Notes under the pieces: generated by a model
Seen by the model: the letters and a program-made list of their open reading frames with translations, nothing else
What the model was told of the DNA's origin: nothing
Databases searched by the model: none
Shown here: piece by piece, positions 1 to 7,295 of the stretch
Layout of the letters: the number at the start of each line of letters is the position of its first letter
Numbering within the stretch: position 1 is the first letter of the stretch
Source of the DNA: Chloroflexota bacterium
Lineage (GTDB): Bacteria > Chloroflexota > Anaerolineae > Anaerolineales > UBA11579
Length of the DNA: 13,587 nt
Direction: 5' to 3'
Assembly: GCA_003250455.1 (NCBI GenBank)
Contig: QKGK01000464.1
Span: 1 to 13,587 of the forward strand
Translations under genes and position numbers: made by a program

Positions 1-102
1 GTGAGGTCGGAGGTATATATTCTTTCTTCTCAATCAAAGTAAGCTTTTCCTAATATCGCATAAGAATCACATAAGAACACCTTTAACACCCTGGCAGCGT
101 CC

Positions 103-131
103 TTGCACCGTTAATCGGCGTATGTTAAAAT
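103..131 (+). promoter_or_regulatory. Predicted sigma70-type promoter of the hrcA-grpE-dnaK-dnaJ operon
   Basis: TTGCAC (103-108) and TAAAAT (126-131) are separated by 17 bp. The -10 differs from TATAAT at one position; the -35 matches TTGACA only in its first three bases. Transcription would start near 138, just upstream of the CIRCE-like repeat at 147-173, which is the usual promoter/operator geometry for HrcA control. The promoter is predicted from sequence only. Confidence 0.5.
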
Positions 132-146
132 TACGTTTTGAGGTTG

Positions 147-173
147 TTAGCAAGCGAACCCCTCGTTTGCTAA
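147..173 (+). promoter_or_regulatory. Diverged CIRCE operator (HrcA binding site)
   Basis: The sequence is TTAGCAAGC, a 9-nt spacer, then GTTTGCTAA. The arms pair at 8 of 9 positions. The 9-9-9 architecture and the outer TTAGCA / TGCTAA are those of the classical CIRCE (TTAGCACTC-N9-GAGTGCTAA), but the inner three bases of each arm differ. It lies in the untranslated leader 12 bp before the hrcA start codon, next to the gene for its expected ligand. Negative autoregulation by HrcA is established for this family; binding to this variant is inferred. Confidence 0.85.
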
Positions 174-185
174 AACGGTGCCAGC

Positions 186-1253
186 ATGAACGATAATCTG
201 CTCACAGAACGCCAAAAGCTGATCCTCGGCCTGATCGTCCAGGAATATGTGGAAAAAGGCAAGCCGGTCAGTTCGACGCGTCTGGTGGAAGATTACGACC
301 TGGAAATGAGCTCGGCCACCGTGCGCAACGAGATGGTCGTGCTGGAAGAATCCAGCTACCTGCGTAAAACGCACGACACCGCCGGGCGCGAGCCCACCGA
401 GGACGCCTACCGCTTCTTCGTGCGCGAGCTGATGCAGCGTCCGCAGCTGCCCGTTTCGCTGCGCCACACCATCAGCCACCAGTTCTACCAGGCGCGCTAC
501 GACACCTCGCAGTGGATGCGGCTGGCCGCCTCCGTGCTGGCCCACCAGTCCAACGCCGCTTCCATCGTCACCGCGCCGCAGTCCGAGCAGCCGCGCTACA
601 AGCATTTGCAGCTCATCAGCACGACCGGGCGGCAGGTGCTGATGGTGCTGGTGATGATCGGCGGGCGCGTCAGCCAGCAGATGCTGGTGCTGGGCGAACC
701 GGTCACGCAGGAGCAGCTCACCGGGACCGCCAACGTGCTCAACCGGGTGCTGTACGGCAAAGAGCGGCGCAACCTGTCGCTTGCCCCGCCCGTGGAGATG
801 GACGCGCTGGGCGCCGAGATGTACCGCCTGGTGCTCGACGAACTTACCCGGGCTGAATCCGCCCTGACCGGCGAGGTCTACCACGACGGCTGGACCAACA
901 TGCTGGCCGAACCGGGCTTCGAGGAAGTCGAATCTGCCCGGCGGGCGCTGCGTGTGCTCGAAGAACGTCCACGGCTGGAGAACCTGCTCTCCCAAACGGT
1001 GATGAACACCGAAGTTGGCGGCGTGCAGGTGCTCATCGGCGGCGAAGGCAACTGGGAAGAACTCAGCCACAGCTCGCTGGTGCTGGCGCGTTACGGCGTG
1101 CCCGAGCTGGCGACCGGCATTTTGGGTGTGCTGGGACCGATCCGCATGCCCTACGGGCACACCATCTCGATGGTCAACTATATTGCCGGGATCCTCAGCA
1201 ACCTGGTCGGCGAGACGATGAGCGAGCCGCCCGTGGAGGACGGCAGCAATTAA
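186..1253 (+). CDS. hrcA: Heat-inducible transcription repressor HrcA
   Basis: HrcA is the CIRCE-binding repressor of class I heat-shock genes; its active form depends on chaperone (classically GroEL) function. The 355-aa product has the usual family length. Residues 1-75 form the N-terminal winged helix, starting LTERQKLILGLIV and including SSATVRNEM as the recognition region. The family's HTSAGR-PT motif appears here as HDTAGREPT around residues 61-69. The rest is the GAF-like dimerisation region, with the C-terminal signature GPIRMPY at about 317-323 followed by ISMVNYIAGIL. The ATG is preceded only by a weak ribosome site (GGTG at 177-180). It is the first gene of the operon, directly behind the variant CIRCE, so it probably represses itself and grpE-dnaK-dnaJ. 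Identification is very secure. Confidence 0.97.
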   Translation: MNDNLLTERQKLILGLIVQEYVEKGKPVSSTRLVEDYDLEMSSATVRNEMVVLEESSYLRKTHDTAGREPTEDAYRFFVRELMQRPQLPVSLRHTISHQFYQARYDTSQWMRLAASVLAHQSNAASIVTAPQSEQPRYKHLQLISTTGRQVLMVLVMIGGRVSQQMLVLGEPVTQEQLTGTANVLNRVLYGKERRNLSLAPPVEMDALGAEMYRLVLDELTRAESALTGEVYHDGWTNMLAEPGFEEVESARRALRVLEERPRLENLLSQTVMNTEVGGVQVLIGGEGNWEELSHSSLVLARYGVPELATGILGVLGPIRMPYGHTISMVNYIAGILSNLVGETMSEPPVEDGSN

Positions 1254-1301
1254 ACTGCAATTATCAGAAATTTTTTTGTAAACATGGATGTAGGAAGGCT
1301 T

Positions 1302-1859
1302 ATGACCAAAAAAGAAGAAACAAAAGACGAAGAAATGCTGGATCCCGAAACCGTGGAAGAACCTGTGGAAGCAGGTGAAGTCGCGGCGGACGAAGTGATG
1401 AACGTCCTGCTGGCGCAGGTCGAGTCCCTCGAAGCTGAATCGGCCAAGAACCTGGACGGCTGGCAGCGTGCCCAGGCAGAGTTCGTCAACTACCGCAAGC
1501 GCATGGAACGCGAGCAGGCCCGCATCTACGAAGATGCCACCGTGCGGGTGGTACGCCAGTTCCTGCCGCTGCTGGACGACCTCAACCGGGCCCTGCAGGA
1601 CAAGCCCAAAAACGGCGATGCCGCCGATTGGTCCGCCGGGATCGAGCTGGTTTACCGGAAAATGTTGACCATCCTGGAAATCGAAGGCGTGACCAGGATG
1701 GATGTAGAAGGGGAGCAGTTCGACCCCAACTTCCACGAAGCGATTGGCATGGAAGACAGCCCCGACCATGAAAGCGGGCAAATTATCGAAGTCATTCAGC
1801 AAGGCTATATGATCGGGGACCGCGTTCTGCGGGCCGCACTCGTTCGGGTAGCCGGTTAA
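1302..1859 (+). CDS. grpE: Nucleotide exchange factor GrpE
   Basis: GrpE releases ADP from DnaK as a cytosolic homodimer and acts as a thermosensor of the Hsp70 cycle. The start chosen is the ATG at 1302 because AGGAAGG (1292-1298) lies just before it. An in-frame ATG at 1284 would add six residues but has no ribosome site. The 185-aa product has an acidic, disordered N-terminus (about 1-30), a long helix/coiled-coil (about 30-90, with the family's RAQAEFVNYRKRMERE stretch), and the C-terminal beta domain with FDPNFHEAIG and GYMIGDRVLRAALVRVA, the PROSITE-type GrpE signature. The gap to hrcA is 48 nt and to dnaK 20 nt, so the gene is co-transcribed with both. Confidence 0.96.
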   Translation: MTKKEETKDEEMLDPETVEEPVEAGEVAADEVMNVLLAQVESLEAESAKNLDGWQRAQAEFVNYRKRMEREQARIYEDATVRVVRQFLPLLDDLNRALQDKPKNGDAADWSAGIELVYRKMLTILEIEGVTRMDVEGEQFDPNFHEAIGMEDSPDHESGQIIEVIQQGYMIGDRVLRAALVRVAG

Positions 1860-1879
1860 CACACCTGGAGGAAATTATT

Positions 1880-3784
1880 ATGGCAAAAATCATAGGCATA
1901 GACCTCGGAACCACCAACAGCGTTGTCGCTGTGATGGAAGGCGGCGAACCGACCGTGATCCCCTCAGCCGAGGGTGAAAGACTGGTCCCGTCCGTAGTGG
2001 CGGTCAACAAGAACGGCGAGCGGCTGGTTGGCCGCACCGCCCGCAACCAGGCCGTCATCAACCCGGAGAACACCATCTTCTCCATCAAGCGTTTCATGGG
2101 CCGCAAATACGAAGACGCCGAAACCCAACACTCGATTGCCCACGTACCGTATAAGGTCGCCAAGGCGGCCAACGGCGACGTGCGCGTCGTGCTGGGCGGC
2201 AAAGAATATTCCCCGCCGGAAGTATCGGCGATGATCCTGGGCAAGCTCAAAGCAGACGCAGAAGCCTACCTCGGCGAAACCGTCACCCAGGCGGTCATCA
2301 CCGTCCCGGCGTACTTCAACGACAGCCAGCGCAATGCCACCAAAGATGCCGGCAAGATCGCCGGGCTGGAAGTGCTTCGCATCATCAACGAGCCGACCGC
2401 TTCTTCCCTGGCCTATGGGCTGGACAAGAAAGCCAACGAGATCATCGCGGTATACGACCTGGGCGGCGGCACCTTCGACATCTCCATCCTGGACGTAGGC
2501 GAAGGCGTCTTCCAGGTGCGCTCCACCAGCGGCGATACCTTCCTGGGCGGCGATGACTTCGACGAGAAGATCATCACCTACCTGGCGGAGGAATTCCAGA
2601 AGAACGAAGGCATCGACCTGCGCAAGGACCGCCAGTCGCTCCAGCGTCTTAAAGAGGCGGCCGAAAAAGCCAAGATCGAGCTTTCCACCCTGATGCAGAC
2701 CGAGATCAACCTGCCCTACATCACCGCAGACGCTTCCGGCCCGAAGCACCTGGTGATGAATTTGAGCCGCGCCAAGCTGGAACAGCTCACCGATGAGCTG
2801 ATCAAACGCTCGCTTGGGCCCATGCGCCAGGCGCTCAACGATGCTGACCTGAAACCAGAGCAGATCGACGAAGTCGTGCTGGTGGGCGGTATGACCCGTA
2901 TGCCCGCCGTGCAGGATGCCGTGCGCAGCATGTTCAACAAAGACCCGCACAAGGGCGTCAACCCGGATGAGGTTGTCGCGGTGGGCGCGGCCATTCAGGC
3001 TGGCGTGCTGGCCGGGGACGTGAAAGACATCCTCCTGCTGGATGTCACCCCGCTGACTCTCTCCATCGAGACCCTTGGCGCGGTCGCCACCCCGCTGATC
3101 GAGCGCAATACCACCATCCCCACCCGCAAGAGCCAGATCTTCTCCACCGCCAGCGACAACCAGTCGCAGGTGGAGATCCACGTACTGCAGGGTGAACGCC
3201 CCATGGCGCAGGATAACAAATCGCTGGGTAAATTCCAGCTGGATGGTATTCCGCCGGCGCCGCGCGGCATCCCGCAGGTCGAAGTGACCTTCGACATTGA
3301 CGCCAACGGTATCCTCAAAGTGACCGCCCAGGACAAAGCCACCGGGCGCAGCCAGAACATCACCATCACGGCCTCCTCCGGTCTCTCGGATGATGAGGTC
3401 AACAAGATGAAAGAGGACGCAGAAAAGCATGCCGCCACCGATGCTCAGCGCAAATCGCTGATCGAGGCTCGCAACAACGCCGATAGCGCTATCTACACCG
3501 CCGAAAAGACCCTCAAGGATCTGGATGACAAGCTCGGCGATGACGTCAAAGAGAAGGTCAAGGCCGGGGTGGAGAAAGTGCGCTCCGTGATCGAAAGCGA
3601 TGACCACGAAGTCATTAAGAAGGCGACCGAAGCCCTGATGACCGAGGTGCAGGCCATGGGCGCTGCTGCTTACCAGCAGGCTGCCCCCAATATGGGCGGT
3701 GCTGATGGCGCTGCAGAAGGCGAAGCCCCTGCCGACGACGAAGATGTGGTCGATGGCGAGTTCACCGAAGAGGCCGGCGAATAA
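1880..3784 (+). CDS. dnaK: Molecular chaperone DnaK (Hsp70)
   Basis: DnaK is an ATP-dependent chaperone that binds unfolded segments; DnaJ stimulates its ATPase and GrpE resets it. The 634-aa length is normal. The ATPase domain shows GIDLGTTNS (6-14, phosphate 1), the VPAYFNDSQR stretch (142-151), IINEPTAS (168-175), VYDLGGGTFD (191-200, phosphate 2) and VLVGGMTRMP (about 332-341). The interdomain linker DILLLDVTPLTL begins near 383. The substrate-binding beta domain follows, then the helical lid and an acidic tail ending in VVDGEFTEEAGE. GGAGG at 1867-1871 lies 8 nt before the ATG, the best ribosome site in the operon, in keeping with a high-level product. No key residue is missing. Confidence 0.99.
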   Translation: MAKIIGIDLGTTNSVVAVMEGGEPTVIPSAEGERLVPSVVAVNKNGERLVGRTARNQAVINPENTIFSIKRFMGRKYEDAETQHSIAHVPYKVAKAANGDVRVVLGGKEYSPPEVSAMILGKLKADAEAYLGETVTQAVITVPAYFNDSQRNATKDAGKIAGLEVLRIINEPTASSLAYGLDKKANEIIAVYDLGGGTFDISILDVGEGVFQVRSTSGDTFLGGDDFDEKIITYLAEEFQKNEGIDLRKDRQSLQRLKEAAEKAKIELSTLMQTEINLPYITADASGPKHLVMNLSRAKLEQLTDELIKRSLGPMRQALNDADLKPEQIDEVVLVGGMTRMPAVQDAVRSMFNKDPHKGVNPDEVVAVGAAIQAGVLAGDVKDILLLDVTPLTLSIETLGAVATPLIERNTTIPTRKSQIFSTASDNQSQVEIHVLQGERPMAQDNKSLGKFQLDGIPPAPRGIPQVEVTFDIDANGILKVTAQDKATGRSQNITITASSGLSDDEVNKMKEDAEKHAATDAQRKSLIEARNNADSAIYTAEKTLKDLDDKLGDDVKEKVKAGVEKVRSVIESDDHEVIKKATEALMTEVQAMGAAAYQQAAPNMGGADGAAEGEAPADDEDVVDGEFTEEAGE

Positions 3785-3832
3785 GGATGAGAGCAGCCGC
3801 CCTCAAGATTATCAATAAATCATGATCTATTT

Positions 3833-3869
3833 GCGGAGATAGCCGCGGCAAGCTGGCGGCTGTCTCCGC
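3833..3869 (+). other. Strong intercistronic hairpin between dnaK and dnaJ
   Basis: GCGGAGATAGCCGC (3833-3846) pairs with GCGGCTGTCTCCGC (3856-3869) over 14 bp, with one G-U wobble and a 9-nt loop. No T-run follows, so it is not a standard intrinsic terminator. It ends 23 nt before the dnaJ start codon. Plausible roles are an RNA-processing or mRNA-stability element, or partial attenuation, giving less DnaJ than DnaK. The stem is seen directly; the role is inferred. Confidence 0.7.
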
Positions 3870-3892
3870 CTGTATAACCGGGACGAAACCCT

Positions 3893-5017
3893 ATGAGCCA
3901 GCAAGATTACTATGAAACCCTCGGCGTACCCAAAAACGCCAGCCAGGACGAGATCAAAACCGCTTTCCGCAAACTGGCGCGCCAGTATCACCCCGATGTG
4001 AGCAGCGCCGAAGACGCGGAAGAACGCTTCAAGGAGATCAACGAAGCCTATGCGGTGCTTTCGGATGCCGATAAGCGGGCGGCCTACGACCGCTACGGCC
4101 ATGCCGGGCTGAACGGCTTTGGCGGCGCTCCCGACTTCAGCAACCTGGATATTGAGGACATCCTCAATATGTTTGGTTTTGGCGGGTTTGATTTTGGCGG
4201 ACGCCGCCGGGGAGGGCGCAACCGGCCGGCCCGCGGGGCAGATTTGCAGTACAATCTCCCCCTGGAATTTGAAGAGGCCGTCTTTGGTGTGGAGAAAGAG
4301 GTCGAGTTTGTGCGCGACGAGGTGTGCTCCCGCTGTTCCGGCAGTAAGGCCGAACCCGGTACCCAGGCTGTGCGCTGCCCGACCTGCAACGGTCAGGGCG
4401 AGGTGCGTCAAAGCCGCCAGACATTGTTCGGTTCGATGGTCCAGGTGGTCACCTGCCCGAACTGCAGCGGCTCCGGAGAGATTGTGGAATCCCCGTGCAA
4501 GCAGTGCGGCGGGCGCGGCATCGAACGCCAGAAGCGCACCAAAACCGTGCAGGTGCCCGGCGGCGTAGACACCGGAACGCGCATCCGCTTGAGCGGAGAA
4601 GGCCAGCCTGGCGCCAACGGCGGCCCCAGCGGCGACCTGTACCTCTCGATCCGGGTCAACCAGCACAAGTTCTTCCAGCGGCGCGAGTATGATATCGTGC
4701 TCAATCTGGACATCAACATTGCCCAGGCCAGCCTTGGAGCAGAAGTGGAAGTCCCCACCGTGGACGGCCCGGCAGTGCTTTCCATCCCCGCGGGCATCCA
4801 GCCTGGCAAAGTGCTGCGCATGCGCAGTAAAGGCGTGCCGTATCTGCGCTCTGACAAGCGCGGCGACCAGCTTGTAGTGATCAACGTGGAGATTCCCAAA
4901 AAATTGACCCACGAGCAGCGCGAGCTGATGGAAAAGATGGCCGAGAGCCTCGGCACCGAGGTCAAGCCGCAGGAACGCTCGCTGCTTGACCAGGTGAAGG
5001 ATTTCTTTACGGGGTGA
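3893..5017 (+). CDS. dnaJ: Co-chaperone DnaJ (Hsp40, class I)
   Basis: DnaJ delivers substrates to DnaK and triggers its ATPase. The 374-aa product has a J domain (5-70) with HPD at 33-35. A rather short Gly/Phe-rich linker (about 72-108) follows, including FGFGGFDFGG. The zinc-binding region has four CxxC pairs (C145/C148, C162/C165, C188/C191, C202/C205), and two C-terminal beta domains run to FFTG. The first zinc repeat reads CSRCSGSK, so the final Gly of CxxCxGxG is replaced while all eight cysteines remain. The ribosome site is weak (GGGA at 3880-3883). The gene is separated from dnaK by 108 nt containing a strong hairpin, and is last in the operon before the terminator. Confidence 0.98.
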   Translation: MSQQDYYETLGVPKNASQDEIKTAFRKLARQYHPDVSSAEDAEERFKEINEAYAVLSDADKRAAYDRYGHAGLNGFGGAPDFSNLDIEDILNMFGFGGFDFGGRRRGGRNRPARGADLQYNLPLEFEEAVFGVEKEVEFVRDEVCSRCSGSKAEPGTQAVRCPTCNGQGEVRQSRQTLFGSMVQVVTCPNCSGSGEIVESPCKQCGGRGIERQKRTKTVQVPGGVDTGTRIRLSGEGQPGANGGPSGDLYLSIRVNQHKFFQRREYDIVLNLDINIAQASLGAEVEVPTVDGPAVLSIPAGIQPGKVLRMRSKGVPYLRSDKRGDQLVVINVEIPKKLTHEQRELMEKMAESLGTEVKPQERSLLDQVKDFFTG

Positions 5018-5038
5018 TAAGTCAAGTTACTTAGTCAA

Positions 5039-5215
5039 TCAGGCACCCAGGCAACCAAAAAACAGGCACCCAGTCACCCAGGCAACCAGGAAAATGAATT
5101 TCTGTCTGGGTGATTTTTTTACCTGATGGGTGGGTTCGATTGCCAGCGCTGTCTGAAACCGGCTTTCCTGATCACTCGTCACCAGGTGCCTATTTCCTAG
5201 TCCCCCGGTGCCTGA
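5039..5215. repeat. Short CAGGCACC-type repeats arranged as an imperfect inverted pair
   Basis: CAGGCACCCAGGCAACCA (5040-5057) is followed by a longer second version at 5063-5088 in the same direction. Two GGTGCCT copies in the opposite direction lie at 5185-5191 and 5207-5213. TCAGGCACC (5039-5047) is exactly complementary to GGTGCCTGA (5207-5215). On each side the second AGGCACC lies about 24-25 nt inside the first, so the two ends are nearly symmetrical. The 12-mer ACCCAGGCAACC occurs at 5045-5056 and 5076-5087, and again far away at 11209-11220. This looks like a small dispersed non-coding repeat rather than a coding or CRISPR element. Confidence 0.6.
5075..5120 (+). terminator. Intrinsic terminator of the hrcA-grpE-dnaK-dnaJ operon
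   Basis: CACCCAGGCA (5075-5084) pairs with TGTCTGGGTG (5103-5112) over 10 bp with one G-U wobble. The loop can close further by GAAA/TTTC. Seven consecutive T (5114-5120) follow the stem almost directly. The left arm is part of the local CACCCAGGCAACC repeat. Its position 58 nt after the dnaJ stop codon fits the end of the operon. Confidence 0.8.
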
Positions 5216-5243
5216 TTTCTCGGTAACTTCCCCCCTTTTCCTT

Positions 5244-5249
5244 TATAAT
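5244..5249 (+). promoter_or_regulatory. Predicted -10 element for the LOG-family gene
   Basis: A perfect TATAAT lies 28 nt before the ATG at 5278. No convincing -35 is present at 16-18 bp, where the sequence is pyrimidine-rich. It sits after the operon terminator, so the LOG gene probably has its own promoter. Confidence 0.45.
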
Positions 5250-5277
5250 ATCTGAACATTAAACTCAAGGATGGAAA

Positions 5278-5865
5278 ATGAAATCAATTGCCGTGTATTG
5301 TGGATCGTCGGATAAGGTGTCAGAAGCGTACCTGCAGGTGGCGCGGAATTTGGGCCGGCTGCTGGCCGAGCGCGGCATCCAGGTGGTGTATGGGGCGGGC
5401 AGCACCGGGATGATGGGGGCAGTTGCCATGGCGGCCATGGATGCAGGCGGCGATGTGATCGGCGTGATGCCGGAGATGTTCAACACCCCGCAGCTGGCGC
5501 TGCCGACCACCACCCGCTATGAAGTCGTGCCCGACATGCACGCCCGCCTGGAACGCATCATAGATATTTCCGAAGGGTTCATCGCCCTGCCCGGCGGCTA
5601 CGGCACGATGGACGAATTCTTCCAGACGGTCACCTGGGCACAGATCGGCCTGCACAGCAAACCGGTGGGGCTGCTCAATTTCGGGGGCTATTACGACCTG
5701 TTAATCCGGTTCATGCAGCATGTAGAGGATGAAGGGTTCATGTATTCCGGACACAACGGGCTGTACGTGTCCGCCGAAACACCGGAAGCGCTGCTGGAAG
5801 CGATGGTCCATTACCATCCGCCCAGTGGACTGCATCAATGGGTGGACCGGGAAGACGCGGGGTAG
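5278..5865 (+). CDS. LOG-family protein (TIGR00730; putative nucleoside 5'-monophosphate phosphoribohydrolase)
   Basis: The family hydrolyses the N-glycosidic bond of nucleoside monophosphates, including cytokinin riboside 5'-monophosphates in plants and some bacteria; many bacterial members also cleave AMP-like nucleotides. The 195-aa cytosolic Rossmann-type product starts SIAVYCGSSDK and shows the nucleotide-binding stretch YGAGSTGMMG (38-47). It has MHARLER (87-93), in place of the usual MHxRK, and the diagnostic PGGYGTMDE (105-113), whose Glu and the upstream Arg are the expected catalytic pair. AGGA (5268-5271) precedes the ATG by 6 nt. The gene is monocistronic: it follows a terminator and faces the SDR pair. 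The family call is secure; the physiological substrate is unknown, and a cytokinin role should not be assumed. Confidence 0.93.
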   Translation: MKSIAVYCGSSDKVSEAYLQVARNLGRLLAERGIQVVYGAGSTGMMGAVAMAAMDAGGDVIGVMPEMFNTPQLALPTTTRYEVVPDMHARLERIIDISEGFIALPGGYGTMDEFFQTVTWAQIGLHSKPVGLLNFGGYYDLLIRFMQHVEDEGFMYSGHNGLYVSAETPEALLEAMVHYHPPSGLHQWVDREDAG

Positions 5866-5876
5866 ATCAGCGGGGT

Positions 5877-5902
5877 GTCATGCTGAACGCAGTGAAGCAT
5901 CT
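5877..5902 (+). repeat. Dispersed GTCATGCTGA...GAAGCATCT repeat, single copy
   Basis: The sequence starts GTCATGCTGAACGC and ends GTGAAGCATCT. ATGCT (5880-5884) can pair with AGCAT (5896-5900). It belongs to the same general style as the elements at 11153-11197 and 11299-11341 and lies just after the LOG stop codon. Motifs of this kind are common dispersed intergenic sequences in many bacterial genomes. No function is known to me. Confidence 0.5.
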
Positions 5903-5962
5903 GCCGGGCAGCCAAAATAGCTTCCAATCTCAGGGAAAAAGCAATAAAACCGAACGATCTCG

Positions 5963-5998
5963 ATTGTTTGGTAATGGTTGTTTCCCCAAAACAATTTT
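5963..5998 (+). terminator. Weak possible terminator between the convergent LOG and SDR genes
   Basis: Two alternative stems end at the same T-run (5995-5998): ATTGTTTGG (5963-5971) with CCAAAACAAT (5986-5995), one bulged base, or TTGTTT (5978-5983) with AAACAA (5989-5994), loop CCCCA. Both are AT-rich and the T-run is only four bases. It would serve the + strand LOG gene. The evidence is modest. Confidence 0.35.
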
Positions 5999-7295
5999 AA
6001 GGAAGTTCAAATATCTGCTCGCAAACCTGATGGAAGATGCGCTGCAATTTCCAGTGCCACTCCCACATGGCAATGAATCCCGACAGCCCTTTGGGGGCGT
6101 AGAACCCGGTCTGGCGCAGATGTAGGTTGGTAGATTCGTCTTCCACGACCTCCCATTCCAGCCAGCGGGTACCGAATGGCGTTTTGTTTTCCAGCAGGAT
6201 ACAATCCCCAGTTTGGACTTTAATCTGGTAATTATCCAGCCGGGATTGGGCATAGGCTGACAGCTGTTCAATCACAGCGTGGGGGTTGGCCTGCAGGGGG
6301 AAGTGCAGGCAGGTGACAAAAAAGCCTTCATGTTTCAGCCGGGGAATATCTTCCACCCCGCGCACCCAAACCCGGTCCAGGTGGTCAGGGTGCAGTTTCT
6401 CCAGCGAATCTTGCACGGCCTGGCGGTAGCCGGTCGGCTGTATCTCCGGGAACACGGTCAGCGCTTTGGGGTCTTTGACGATGCTGTCGCTTTTCAGTCC
6501 TTCGATTAGGGGATAGGTGATCTTGCTTGGCACCGGGGAAAGCTGCCCAACGAGGGCTGCCATCCATGAAATGGGCAGGAATGGCAGCAGCACCATCGGC
6601 CGGTGGAACCCACGCTGTTGAGCCAAAATGCGCATCACGTCAGCATAGGTGTGGCGTTCCGGCCCGCCGATCTCGAAGACCTGCCCCTGACCGCTGTGGT
6701 TCTCCAGCGCGGCAATCAGGTAGTCGACGACATTCTCGGCAGAAATGGGTTGGGAAAGGTGCATCAGCCAGGTGGGGCCAATCAGCACCGGGAGCTGCTC
6801 ACAAACGTAGCGGATCATCTCAAAGGAGATGCTGCCCGGCCCCACGATCACCCCGGCGCGGAACTCCGTCACCGGGACGGGATACTGCCGCAAGGTGATA
6901 CCGGTCTCGATGCGGGATTGCATGTGCGGTGCGATCTTATCCTCTGGGTCGGCCAGGCCGCCCAGATAGATGATGTGTTTCACGCCAGCTTCTTCGGCGG
7001 TCAGGGCAAAGGCTTCTGCCCCTGAAAGCTCGATCTCCCGGTAGCCGTTCCCACTGGACATGTTATGGATCAGATAATAGGCGGTGTCGATCCCGGCTAA
7101 GGCTGCCACAAGGGTCTCCGGGAGGGAGACATCTGCTTCCACGATCTCCACCTGACTGGCCCACGAGCGATAAGCGATCTTCTCCCGCGTGCGCACCATG
7201 CTGCGGACAGAATGCCCTGCGGCCAGCAGCCGGGGGATCAGTTTCCCTGCAATATACCCGCTGGCGCCAGTCACCAGGATGCGCTTAGCTGCCAT
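5997..7295 (-). CDS. NAD(P)-binding SDR/NmrA-type epimerase-like protein with short diverged C-terminal domain
   Basis: This is a 432-aa cytosolic protein. GASGYIAGKL (10-19) is the dinucleotide-binding loop of an atypical extended SDR. The family pattern continues with YYLIHNMSSG, IIYLGGLAD, VPVTEFRAG(V)IVG and FEIGGPERHTYADVM. The last 110 residues or so (325-432) are a reduced domain that aligns in spirit with the DUF2867 tail of its neighbour but lacks most of that domain's length. The chosen start is the ATG at 7295, preceded by GGGAGGGG, although the frame stays open upstream to 7424. The ATG overlaps the 3' end of the upstream SDR gene by 11 nt, so the two are probably translationally coupled. 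Substrate unknown; the closest well-known relatives are E. coli YbjT-like proteins of undefined reaction. Confidence 0.85.
   Translation of the reverse strand: MAAKRILVTGASGYIAGKLIPRLLAAGHSVRSMVRTREKIAYRSWASQVEIVEADVSLPETLVAALAGIDTAYYLIHNMSSGNGYREIELSGAEAFALTAEEAGVKHIIYLGGLADPEDKIAPHMQSRIETGITLRQYPVPVTEFRAGVIVGPGSISFEMIRYVCEQLPVLIGPTWLMHLSQPISAENVVDYLIAALENHSGQGQVFEIGGPERHTYADVMRILAQQRGFHRPMVLLPFLPISWMAALVGQLSPVPSKITYPLIEGLKSDSIVKDPKALTVFPEIQPTGYRQAVQDSLEKLHPDHLDRVWVRGVEDIPRLKHEGFFVTCLHFPLQANPHAVIEQLSAYAQSRLDNYQIKVQTGDCILLENKTPFGTRWLEWEVVEDESTNLHLRQTGFYAPKGLSGFIAMWEWHWKLQRIFHQVCEQIFELP

Noticed and set aside
1271..1277. T-run between hrcA and grpE as a terminator
   Set aside because: No stem precedes the seven T, and the operon continues with a 48-nt gap to the grpE start.
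147..1862. Long open frame on the - strand antisense to hrcA and grpE
   Set aside because: Its product is low-complexity (His, Gln, Val, Gly rich), it has no recognisable domain, and it overlaps two secure genes. It is a frame shadow in GC-rich DNA. The same applies to 1964-3607 and 3827-4912 on the - strand and to 7474-8256 and 11618-12457 on the + strand.
5040..5088. CRISPR-like array after dnaJ
   Set aside because: There are only two unequal, partly nested copies with a 5-nt gap, no spacers of regular length and no cas genes.
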